A stretch of 64,000 nt of DNA, from positions 33,736 to 97,735 of the forward strand of contig JAGCOB010000019.1 of NCBI GenBank assembly GCA_017645645.1, in the 5' to 3' direction. The notes under the pieces were generated by a model. That model worked only from the letters and a program-made list of their open reading frames with translations, ran no database searches and was not told the DNA's origin. Every line of letters begins with the position of its first letter. The first letter of the stretch is position 1. Made by a program: the position numbers and the translations under genes. Below, piece by piece: positions 54,626 through 61,286 of this stretch. Source of the stretch: Prevotella sp. Lineage in GTDB: Bacteria; Bacteroidota; Bacteroidia; Bacteroidales; Bacteroidaceae.

Positions 54626-54757
54626 GTAACAGATGTAACAGATGAACCGACACTTTTCTAACACTTCCTCGTGGGCGGACGGGCATGCGCTGCGCCCGTC
54701 CGCCCGCCCGCGTATAGACTTTTATAAACTATCTGTTACATCTGTTCCATCTGTTAC
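54626..54757. repeat. Palindromic element with inverted GTAACAGAT arms and GC-rich core
   Basis: The left arm repeats GTAACAGAT twice (54626-54643). The right arm (54731-54757) holds the reverse complement, ATCTGTTAC, as three ATCTGTT-type copies. Between them is a perfect 12-base hairpin (54673-54684 GGGCGGACGGGC with 54694-54705) around a 9-base loop. The core is far more G/C-rich than the arms. It resembles a small non-autonomous or REP-like element; no target-site duplication was identified. Confidence 0.7.
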
Positions 54758-54803
54758 CAAAACAGTAAAAAAGGCATCTTTCGCATCGACATATAGTGCA
54801 GGA

Positions 54804-54891
54804 GATAGGAGGCACCTAACGCATCGATAGGCGGCACCTAACGACCCGATATCCGGCACCTAACGGGAGGATAGGAGGCACCTAACTCGGA
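54804..54891. repeat. Four tandem 22-base repeats with invariant GGCACCTAAC
   Basis: Units begin at 54804, 54826, 54848 and 54870, exactly 22 bases apart. Each starts GATA and contains GGCACCTAAC at the same place (54811, 54833, 54855, 54877), while the flanking bases vary. The near two-turn spacing would place the conserved core on one face of the helix, as in arrays of protein-binding sites. No known site was recognised. Confidence 0.85.
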
Positions 54892-54910
54892 GGCTGCTGA
54901 ATCCATAAAG

Positions 54911-54950
54911 AAAAGGCGCATATTCTGTGAAGACCATGCGCTTTTTTTTG
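54911..54950 (+). terminator. Intrinsic terminator with no gene before it
   Basis: Arms GGCGCAT (54915-54921) and ATGCGCT, extended by A4/T8 pairing, close a loop and end in eight T residues. It stands 60 bases before the hsdM ATG, on the plus strand, with only the repeat region upstream. Confidence 0.75.
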
Positions 54951-54980
54951 TATTTATTTGGTTTTCTGCTTGTTTTTTCG

Positions 54981-54988
54981 TATCTTTG
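54981..54988 (+). promoter_or_regulatory. -7 element TATCTTTG for the hsdM-like gene
   Basis: TTCGTATCTTTGCG matches TAnnTTTG and ends 24 bases before the ATG at 55013. Confidence 0.72.
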
Positions 54989-55012
54989 CGCTGTATAACC
55001 TAAAAGATAATT

Positions 55013-56575
55013 ATGGCATTTGAATCAACATTTAAGGCAATAGATAACACACTGCACCACGATGATGGATGCAGTACGGCTCTGGATTATGTAGAGCAGT
55101 CGAGTTGGGTACTATTCCTCAAATATTTTGATGATTTAGAGAAGACGCGTGAACAGGCTGCAGAACTGGAAGAGAAGACCTACGAGCGCATTATCAGTGG
55201 TGACTATCAATGGAACCAGTGGGCGATGCCCCTCGACATGAAAGGTAACTACGACGTGAAGAAGGCGATGGTGGGCGACGACTTGATAGACTTTGTCAAC
55301 ATGAAACTCTTCCCTTATCTTCAGGACTTCACGCAGAAGTACGAGCCTGACACCATCGAATATAAGGTAGGCATCATCTTTACGAATATTAAGAACAAGA
55401 TTTCGAGTGGTTATAACCTGCGTGATGTCATTGAGCGCATCGACGAACTGAAATTCCAGACTGCTGAGAATCGTCATGAGATGACGCAGATCTACGAGGA
55501 TCGTCTGCGCCAGATGGGTAATGCAGGTCGTAATGGTGGTGAGTATTATACGCCTCGTCCCTTGATTCGTACCATTGTGAAGAGTGTCAATCCCAAGATT
55601 GGCGAGACAGTCTATGATGGAGCCTGTGGCAGTGCTGGTTTCCTTTGTGAAGCCTATAGTTATATGCATGACAAGGTGACGAATGCTGCTGAGGAAGAGA
55701 CACTGCAACTGCGTACCTTCTATGGTAAGGAACTGAAAGGTCTGGCATACATCATTGCCATGATGAACATGATATTGCATGGTGTTCAATCGCCCAATAT
55801 CATCCGCACCAATACGCTGACAGAAAACCTGTCGAACATCACACCCTCAGAGCAGAAGAATGTCATCCTTGCCAATCCGCCCTTTGGTGGTTCTGAGCGT
55901 GAGGAGGTGCAACAGAACTTCCCCATCAAGAGTAGCGAGACAGCCTATATGTTCATGCAACACTTCATGCGAATGTTGAAGGCTGGTGGTCGCGCTGGTA
56001 TTGTTATCAAGAACACATTCTTGAGCAATGGTGATGCCAAACTGCTGAGAAAGAAACTCTTGGAGGAGTGCAACCTACATACCATCCTCGACCTGCCAAG
56101 TGGTGTGTTCACTGGTGCTGGTGTCAAGACTGTTGTCTTGTTCTTTACCAAAGGTGAGCCTACACAGAAGATATGGTCAGACCCAGATACACGTGAGGCA
56201 CTGTTTGAAAAACTGGAAGACGCAGGCTATGGAAAAGAAGTGTTGAAAGACATCCGTAAGATTATAGATGCAGAAAAGAGCGACCTGCTGGATGTGCTGG
56301 AATATATAGCCTATGCCACCACACCTATTGAACGCTGGGAGAGAGCCGAGCGTATCAACGACTATTACGAATCTCTAACGGATGCTCAGAAGCAGTTTGT
56401 GGACTATCTCGTCAGGGCATATATCAGGTCAGGTGTCGATGAGTTGAGTAAAGATAAACTGAAAACGCTGTTAGAATTGAAGTTTGGCTCAGTTCCTGAG
56501 GGTATCAGTGCCTTAGGTGGTGTTCCTATAGCACGTCAGACTTTCAAGGACTTCCAGCATCATCTGTATGCGTAA
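55013..56575 (+). CDS. Orphan type I DNA methyltransferase fused to an HsdR-like C-terminus
   Basis: Residues 1 to about 388 of this 520-residue protein are HsdM: the N-terminal helical domain, GGEYYTPRPLIRTIV, the SAM motif at 200-208 (VYDGACGSAGF) and the catalytic NPPF at 288-291. Instead of a normal HsdM end, the text after KGEPTQKIW changes to segments I associate with the C-terminal domain of HsdR (EcoEI_R_C type): IDAEKSDLLDVLEYIAYAT, ERWERAERINDYY, FVDYLVRAYIRSGVDELS, LELKFGSVPEGISALGG and FKDFQHHLYA. No hsdS and no other hsdR sequence is near. The simplest reading is a deletion in an hsdM-hsdS-hsdR operon that joined M to the tail of R in frame. Without HsdS it should not methylate specific sites unless one is supplied elsewhere. 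Confidence 0.85.
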   Translation: MAFESTFKAIDNTLHHDDGCSTALDYVEQSSWVLFLKYFDDLEKTREQAAELEEKTYERIISGDYQWNQWAMPLDMKGNYDVKKAMVGDDLIDFVNMKLFPYLQDFTQKYEPDTIEYKVGIIFTNIKNKISSGYNLRDVIERIDELKFQTAENRHEMTQIYEDRLRQMGNAGRNGGEYYTPRPLIRTIVKSVNPKIGETVYDGACGSAGFLCEAYSYMHDKVTNAAEEETLQLRTFYGKELKGLAYIIAMMNMILHGVQSPNIIRTNTLTENLSNITPSEQKNVILANPPFGGSEREEVQQNFPIKSSETAYMFMQHFMRMLKAGGRAGIVIKNTFLSNGDAKLLRKKLLEECNLHTILDLPSGVFTGAGVKTVVLFFTKGEPTQKIWSDPDTREALFEKLEDAGYGKEVLKDIRKIIDAEKSDLLDVLEYIAYATTPIERWERAERINDYYESLTDAQKQFVDYLVRAYIRSGVDELSKDKLKTLLELKFGSVPEGISALGGVPIARQTFKDFQHHLYA

Positions 56576-56644
56576 AGAAGGCGGGAGGACAGTCTGATGG
56601 ATGATGAAATTTTAAAATAAGAATAACAAGAAATCTATACAATT

Positions 56645-57814
56645 ATGGAAAAAGTGGCAAGAATTATTTTGACAGTAGTGTTGGCTATTGTACTAAACGT
56701 TGAAGCTGAAGCACAGTTTAGGTCATTGAGCGAGGTAGAGAATGAAATGCGGCAAGACAGGATAGCGCTGGAGAAAGCCGACAAAAACCCCACCAAAGTC
56801 GCTGACCAATATGAGTTAGGCCGGCTTTATATTGCTTGTAATCAGTATGATAAAGGTATAAAATGGATGCGTTTGGCAGCTAACAAGAATTATAAAAAGG
56901 CTCAGGAGCATCTGGTTATGATTTATGCCTTGATGGATAGGCCAAAGTCTTTTTACTGGGCAAAGAAACTTGCCAATACGGGCGATCCTGAATACGAGTA
57001 TATAACTGGCTATATGCTGGAAAATGGTATGGGATGTACAAAGAATATTAAAGAGGCAAAGCTGTGGTATCAACGGGCAGGGAAGAAAGGCAACAAAGAT
57101 GCTAATGAAGCACTTGCGCGTCTAGGTGTCAATGACCTTCCCCTCGCACAGCGCGTTGACGTGGGGCTTATGGCGCATTTCTCCTTCGATAGCGAAGACA
57201 AAGTCTGTTCAAAAGGTTTGTCGGGCAGATGTGAAGGCATAGTCCATTTTGCGAACGGACACGGTTCCTCCAACTATATGGAGCTTAAGGGTATCGAAAA
57301 GCCCGGCTGCTATCATGTCTATAATTCCTCATCTCTGAATCTGAATGACGCCTGGACATTCTCCATTTTCGTGAAAATCAATTCACGCCTGTCTATGGAC
57401 GGCTGGGGATACAGATGTGAGAATGGGGCTCAGACCATTATGGCAAAATCACACGACCGTAATGGTTTCGCCATCTTATGTCACATCAACGACAACAAGT
57501 TCTCCACATGGATAGCAGCAATGGACAAGAAATGGGTGAGCGGTGTTGGTGGTAACATACCAGGCGATTTCCTGAACAAGTGGGTTCATGTGGCATACAC
57601 CTATGAGAAAAACACCTTCAAAGTATATCTCAACGGACAGTTGGTGAAGACCCAAGAATCGAAGGGTGACTTCGCAGGAGCCAACTCACGCGACCTGTTT
57701 TTTGGCAAATTCAGTGATACTTGGTATCCCTTGAACGGCTGTCTTGACGAAGCCCGTTTCTACAACCGCGCACTCTCTGAAGCTGAAATCAAAATCTTAA
57801 CCTCCAAGTATTAA
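56645..57814 (+). CDS. Secreted Sel1-repeat plus LamG-type lectin domain protein
   Basis: The 389-residue protein has a signal peptide (MEKVARIILTVVLAIVLNVEAEA). Residues about 35-165 contain Sel1/TPR-like repeats (DQYELGRLYIACNQYDKGIKWMRLAANKNYKKAQEHLVMIYAL; GYMLENGMGCTKNIKEAKLWYQRAGKKGNKDANEALARLG). Residues about 175-389 form a concanavalin A/LamG-like jelly roll (LMAHFSFDSEDKVCSKG, WTFSIFVKINS, NKWVHVAYTYEKNTFKVYLNGQLVKT, LNGCLDEARFYNRALSEAEI). Binding of a surface sugar or protein is suggested by the fold but no ligand can be named. It lies 69 bases after the methyltransferase gene and 14 before radA. Confidence 0.83.
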   Translation: MEKVARIILTVVLAIVLNVEAEAQFRSLSEVENEMRQDRIALEKADKNPTKVADQYELGRLYIACNQYDKGIKWMRLAANKNYKKAQEHLVMIYALMDRPKSFYWAKKLANTGDPEYEYITGYMLENGMGCTKNIKEAKLWYQRAGKKGNKDANEALARLGVNDLPLAQRVDVGLMAHFSFDSEDKVCSKGLSGRCEGIVHFANGHGSSNYMELKGIEKPGCYHVYNSSSLNLNDAWTFSIFVKINSRLSMDGWGYRCENGAQTIMAKSHDRNGFAILCHINDNKFSTWIAAMDKKWVSGVGGNIPGDFLNKWVHVAYTYEKNTFKVYLNGQLVKTQESKGDFAGANSRDLFFGKFSDTWYPLNGCLDEARFYNRALSEAEIKILTSKY

Positions 57815-57828
57815 CTCGCTCAGACAGT

Positions 57829-59247
57829 ATGGCAAAAGACAAGATCATGTATGTCTGCTCCAACTGTGGACAGGAGTCTGCGAAGTGGATTGGCAAATGT
57901 CCTGCTTGCGGACAATGGAATACCTTTCAGGAAATCAAGGTAGCCAGTTCCTCCCCTAAGTTAGGGGAGGTCAGGAGGGGTCTGAACAATGGTACATCCG
58001 CCCAGTCCTCCGCACTATCTGCAGGCAAAGTTTTGCGGTTAAGCGATATCTCCTCCCATGACGACCCTCGCATCGATATGCATGACGAGGAACTGAATCG
58101 CGTACTGGGTGGCGGACTGGTGCCTGGCTCCATCGTGTTGTTAGGTGGTGAACCCGGTATCGGAAAGTCTACGCTCTCGCTTCAGACGATGCTCAATCTT
58201 CCAGAGAAGAAAGTGCTGTATGTCAGCGGTGAGGAAAGTGCACACCAACTGAAGATGCGTGCCGAGCGTCTTGTCGCTCAACGCTCAACGCTCAACGCTC
58301 AACTTGAGAATTTCCTAATTCTCACTGAGAACTCCCTCGAAGCCATCTTCGAGCATATCAAGGAGGTGCAACCTGAACTGGTAGTCGTTGACTCCATCCA
58401 GACGATAGCTACCGAGGATGTCGAGAGTTCCGCAGGCAGCATTGCTCAAGTGCGTGAGTGTGCCTCTGCCCTCCTCCGCTTTGCCAAAACAAGTGGTGTA
58501 CCTGTCATCCTCATCGGACATATCACCAAGGAAGGAACGCTGGCAGGTCCGAAAATTTTGGAACACATCGTCGATACCGTCATCCAGTTTGAGGGCGACC
58601 AGCATTATATGTATCGTATCCTGCGGAGCATCAAGAACCGCTTCGGGTCGACATTCGAATTGGGTATCTACGAGATGCAGCAGACAGGACTCCGACAAGT
58701 CAGCAATCCCTCGGAACTGTTGTTGACAGAAGACCATGAGGGACTCAGCGGTGTGGCTATCAGCAGTGCTATCGAGGGTGTCCGTCCTTTCCTGCTCGAG
58801 ACACAGGCACTCGTCTCTTCCGCTGCCTACGGCACGCCACAACGCAGTGCCACAGGTTTCGACCAACGCAGGTTGAACATGCTGTTGGCTGTCTTGGAGA
58901 AACGGGTGGGTTTCAAACTGATGCAGAAAGATGTCTTCCTGAATATCGCAGGAGGACTGCGTGTCACGGATATGGCGATGGACCTCAGCGTTATTGCCGC
59001 CGTCCTGTCAAGCAATGTCGACACACCGGTAGAGCCTGGCTGGTGTATGGCTGGCGAGGTAGGCTTGAGTGGTGAGGTGCGTCCTGTGGCACGTATCGAA
59101 CAACGTATTTCCGAGGCTGAGAAGTTAGGGTTCAGTCATATCATCATTCCCAAATACAACCTCTCGGGACTTAACCGCAAGAAATACAACATCGAGTTAG
59201 TACCCGTCCGCAAAGTAGAGGAAGCCCTTCGTGCGTTATTCGGATAA
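57829..59247 (+). CDS. radA: DNA repair protein RadA
   Basis: The 472-residue protein has the RadA layout: a four-Cys zinc finger (CSNCGQESAKWIGKCPACGQW, residues 10-30), a RecA-type ATPase with Walker A GGEPGIGKST near 107-116, the RadA-specific KNRFGST near 269, and a C-terminal Lon-protease-like domain (SAAYGTPQRSATGFDQRRLNMLLAVLEKRVG ... LSGEVRPVARIEQRISEAEKLG). RadA drives branch migration in recombinational repair. Two unusual insertions are present. SSPKLGEVRRGLN (about 41-53, in the linker after the zinc finger) is encoded by a 41-base element shared with the TonB receptor gene, and QRSTLNAQL near 152-160 comes from tandem heptamers. Both keep the frame open. Confidence 0.95.
   Translation: MAKDKIMYVCSNCGQESAKWIGKCPACGQWNTFQEIKVASSSPKLGEVRRGLNNGTSAQSSALSAGKVLRLSDISSHDDPRIDMHDEELNRVLGGGLVPGSIVLLGGEPGIGKSTLSLQTMLNLPEKKVLYVSGEESAHQLKMRAERLVAQRSTLNAQLENFLILTENSLEAIFEHIKEVQPELVVVDSIQTIATEDVESSAGSIAQVRECASALLRFAKTSGVPVILIGHITKEGTLAGPKILEHIVDTVIQFEGDQHYMYRILRSIKNRFGSTFELGIYEMQQTGLRQVSNPSELLLTEDHEGLSGVAISSAIEGVRPFLLETQALVSSAAYGTPQRSATGFDQRRLNMLLAVLEKRVGFKLMQKDVFLNIAGGLRVTDMAMDLSVIAAVLSSNVDTPVEPGWCMAGEVGLSGEVRPVARIEQRISEAEKLGFSHIIIPKYNLSGLNRKKYNIELVPVRKVEEALRALFG
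57948..57988 (+). repeat. 41-base translated palindromic element, copy in radA
   Basis: The 41 bases are identical to 61889-61929. They contain a perfect 10-base inverted repeat, CCTCCCCTAA / TTAGGGGAGG with one central G, then TCAGGAGGGGTCTGAACA. Read in the radA frame they give SSPKLGEVRRGLN, the same peptide as in the TonB receptor. It lies in the linker between the zinc finger and the ATPase domain. Confidence 0.92.
58280..58300 (+). repeat. Three exact AACGCTC heptamers inside radA
   Basis: AACGCTC occurs three times in tandem, flanked by the near-copies GTCGCTC and AACTTGA. They encode QRSTLNAQ between MRAERLVA and LENFLILTENS, at a surface loop position of the ATPase domain. In the sense of the word pattern they match AACTCTA/AACTTTC in the TonB receptor gene. 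Confidence 0.8.
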
Positions 59248-59273
59248 TAAAACCTCAACCTTAACCCATCATC

Positions 59274-61253
59274 ATGCGCAGATCCATTCTCATCCCAACC
59301 CTTTTGACCCTCCTACTGGCTGTCGTATCCTGCCAGCAGGGAGCAAGACACCACAGCAACAGCTCCGCACAGGACTCCATCCTGGAAAGTCAGGCCATCG
59401 ACAACATCGACTGGAGGGATTCGACTTTAGCACTCTGTACCAAGGCCAATGACTACTTCAACCACTTCCAGCTGGACACTCTGGAGTTGTTTGTGCCGGA
59501 AGCTATGAAGGTTTGCATAGAGCACAACCAGATTAAGCAGTATTATGACCTCTGGTCCGCACTGCCGGAGCTGTACTTTGCCAAAGAGGATTTCGAGAAG
59601 GGCTTTGCCGAGGCTAAACGGATGCAGGACGACGCACTTAGCCGCCACGACGGCTACGGGCTGTACATGTCGTACAAACTGATAGGGCTGGGCTACGCTT
59701 TCAGTGACAATATCGAGGAAAGCGTCAAGTTTCTGCGCAAGGCTATCGACAGCTTCCCCAAGGGCGAGGAAGAGGCTGACCTTCTCACCACCTATACCTA
59801 TCTCTATCAGACACTGGACCAGTTAGAGGAGTTCGAGGCCATCGACACGGTTATGACGGAATGGAAAGGCATACTCGACCATAAACCCGTGGTGAAGACA
59901 GGCACAGGATTCAAGGGACCTAACCTCTGGCACTTCGAGTATCAGGCACTGCTGGCCAAACACTTGATGACGGTGAAGAAAGACCTGCAAGCGGCCTCCG
60001 AGGCTCTCGACTCTGCCGAGTATTATCTGGGAGACGCTGCCGACCCCATCCATCTGGAACGCCTGTACTATATCAGGGGTGCACTGGCTAGGGAACAGGG
60101 GCATTATGCCGAGTCGCTCAGCTACATCGACCGCTACGAGAAGACTGCAGACGAGCTGGGTGACAACAGCAGCAAGAAAGTCGCACTGTTTGAGCGCTCA
60201 CTCACCTTTGAGACTTTCAGGAACTATCAGGATGCACTCACGGCGTACAAGCAATTCAGTAACCTCAAAGACTCGCTGACCAATGTCGATGACCGTGAGA
60301 AACTGGCAGAACTGAACAAGCGCTTCGAGGTGGCAGAGCTGAAACTGAAGAATGAGCGTCAGCAGATGCAAGCCGAGCGGCACCAACACTACCTCATCAT
60401 CCTCATCGTGTTGATTGTGCTGGTGACCGTCATCATGTTCGCCTACTTCAAACATCGCCACGCTAAGCGCATGGCGGAGATGAAAGCGGCACAGGAACGT
60501 ATCGAGTCGGAGCTGCGCATCGCCCGTGACATACAGATGTCGATGGTGCCCAGCACATTCCCCGACCAAGAGGGGCTAGACATGTACGCCTCGATGACAC
60601 CCGCCAAGGAGGTGGGTGGCGACCTCTACGGCTATGTGCATATGGGCAACAAGCTCTACATCGCCGTCGGCGATGTCAGCGGCAAGGGCGTCCCCGCCTC
60701 GCTATTCATGGCACAGGCCACCCGACTATTCCGTACGCTAGCCACCCAGAGCATGATGCCCGCCGAGATATGCACCCGCATGAACGATGCCCTCAGCGGT
60801 GAGGACAACGAGAGTAGCATGTTCGTCACCTTCTGGCTCGGTCTTGTCGATTTGCAGACAGGACACCTCCACTTCTGCAACGCAGGACATAACCCGCCAG
60901 TCATCGGCAACATGCCCTCCTCCCCTCAGGAGGAGCAGGGAGTGGATTCCCCCTCCTTCCTTGACATGCAGTCCAACGCACCCATTGGCCTGTGGTCGGG
61001 CTTGGAGTACGAGGGCGAGGAGATAGAGAGCATCAAGGGCCGTACCCTCTTCATCTACACCGACGGCCTCAACGAGGCTGAGAACCGCCAGCAGGAGCGG
61101 TTCGGCGACGACCGCCTGTTAGACATCCTGCGCACCACCCGCTTCGACTCCGCCCAACAGGTCATCGACACGCTGAAAGCCGCCGTTGATGCCCATCGCG
61201 ACGGTGCCGAGCCGAACGACGACCTCACCATGATGTGCGTCAGAATCAATTAA
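59274..61253 (+). CDS. Transmembrane TPR-SpoIIE serine phosphatase (second copy)
   Basis: The 659-residue protein repeats the plan of the gene at 2366-4447. It has a lipoprotein-like signal (LLLAVVSCQQG), a helical TPR region to about 360, a membrane helix (YLIILIVLIVLVTVIMFAYF, about 372-391), a short coiled coil and a SpoIIE phosphatase domain (about 410-659) with VGGDLYGY, VGDVSGKG, IYTDGLNEAENRQQERF and NDDLTMM. The catalytic halves of the two proteins are nearly identical in long stretches, whereas the sensor halves differ. A 14-residue insertion, SSPQEEQGVDSPSF, in the phosphatase domain is absent from the paralogue and coincides with a hairpin-bearing repeat. Partner proteins are not encoded nearby. 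Confidence 0.88.
   Translation: MRRSILIPTLLTLLLAVVSCQQGARHHSNSSAQDSILESQAIDNIDWRDSTLALCTKANDYFNHFQLDTLELFVPEAMKVCIEHNQIKQYYDLWSALPELYFAKEDFEKGFAEAKRMQDDALSRHDGYGLYMSYKLIGLGYAFSDNIEESVKFLRKAIDSFPKGEEEADLLTTYTYLYQTLDQLEEFEAIDTVMTEWKGILDHKPVVKTGTGFKGPNLWHFEYQALLAKHLMTVKKDLQAASEALDSAEYYLGDAADPIHLERLYYIRGALAREQGHYAESLSYIDRYEKTADELGDNSSKKVALFERSLTFETFRNYQDALTAYKQFSNLKDSLTNVDDREKLAELNKRFEVAELKLKNERQQMQAERHQHYLIILIVLIVLVTVIMFAYFKHRHAKRMAEMKAAQERIESELRIARDIQMSMVPSTFPDQEGLDMYASMTPAKEVGGDLYGYVHMGNKLYIAVGDVSGKGVPASLFMAQATRLFRTLATQSMMPAEICTRMNDALSGEDNESSMFVTFWLGLVDLQTGHLHFCNAGHNPPVIGNMPSSPQEEQGVDSPSFLDMQSNAPIGLWSGLEYEGEEIESIKGRTLFIYTDGLNEAENRQQERFGDDRLLDILRTTRFDSAQQVIDTLKAAVDAHRDGAEPNDDLTMMCVRIN
60917..60957 (+). 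repeat. Hairpin-bearing in-frame insertion in the second SpoIIE phosphatase
   Basis: The arms CTCCTCC (60917-60923) and GGAGGAG (60929-60935) form a 7-base hairpin; GGGA and TCCC pair again further on. The segment shares TCCTCCCCT with the 41-base element and is read in the same frame (SSP). Comparison with the paralogue (GNPPKFMEVESNAP versus GNMPSSPQEEQGVDSPSFLDMQSNAP) shows it is an insertion. Confidence 0.65.
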
Positions 61254-61286
61254 CCAGCAAACATCGCATCATCTATTTTACTAAAT

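Larger units (their letters stand above)
54440..55012. other. 573-base gene-free stretch rich in palindromes and tandem repeats
   Basis: No convincing coding sequence is present on either strand. It holds, in order: divergent -7 elements (54493-54512), a purine-rich stretch, an inverted repeat pair with a G/C hairpin between (54626-54757), four 22-base tandem repeats (54804-54891), an intrinsic terminator (54911-54950) and the hsdM promoter (54981). The plus-strand promoter candidate and terminator could bound a noncoding RNA of about 430 bases. Confidence 0.7.

Noticed and set aside
54642-54830. A 62-residue open frame in the repeat region
   Set aside because: It runs through the palindrome and the first tandem repeat, has no promoter spacing or recognisable protein features, and is better explained as noncoding.
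54811-54886. Integron attC sites, because GTTAGGT (complement of ACCTAAC) fits the GTTRRRY core
   Set aside because: There is no paired second core, no cassette genes and no integrase; a fixed 22-base tandem period is not an attC structure.
54804-54891. CRISPR array
   Set aside because: The invariant part is only 10 bases, the variable part 12, there are no spacers of usual length and no cas genes in the window.
61254-61286. Cobalamin riboswitch before the TonB receptor
   Set aside because: Only 33 bases separate it from the SpoIIE gene, too short for a riboswitch, so a BtuB role is not supported by regulation.
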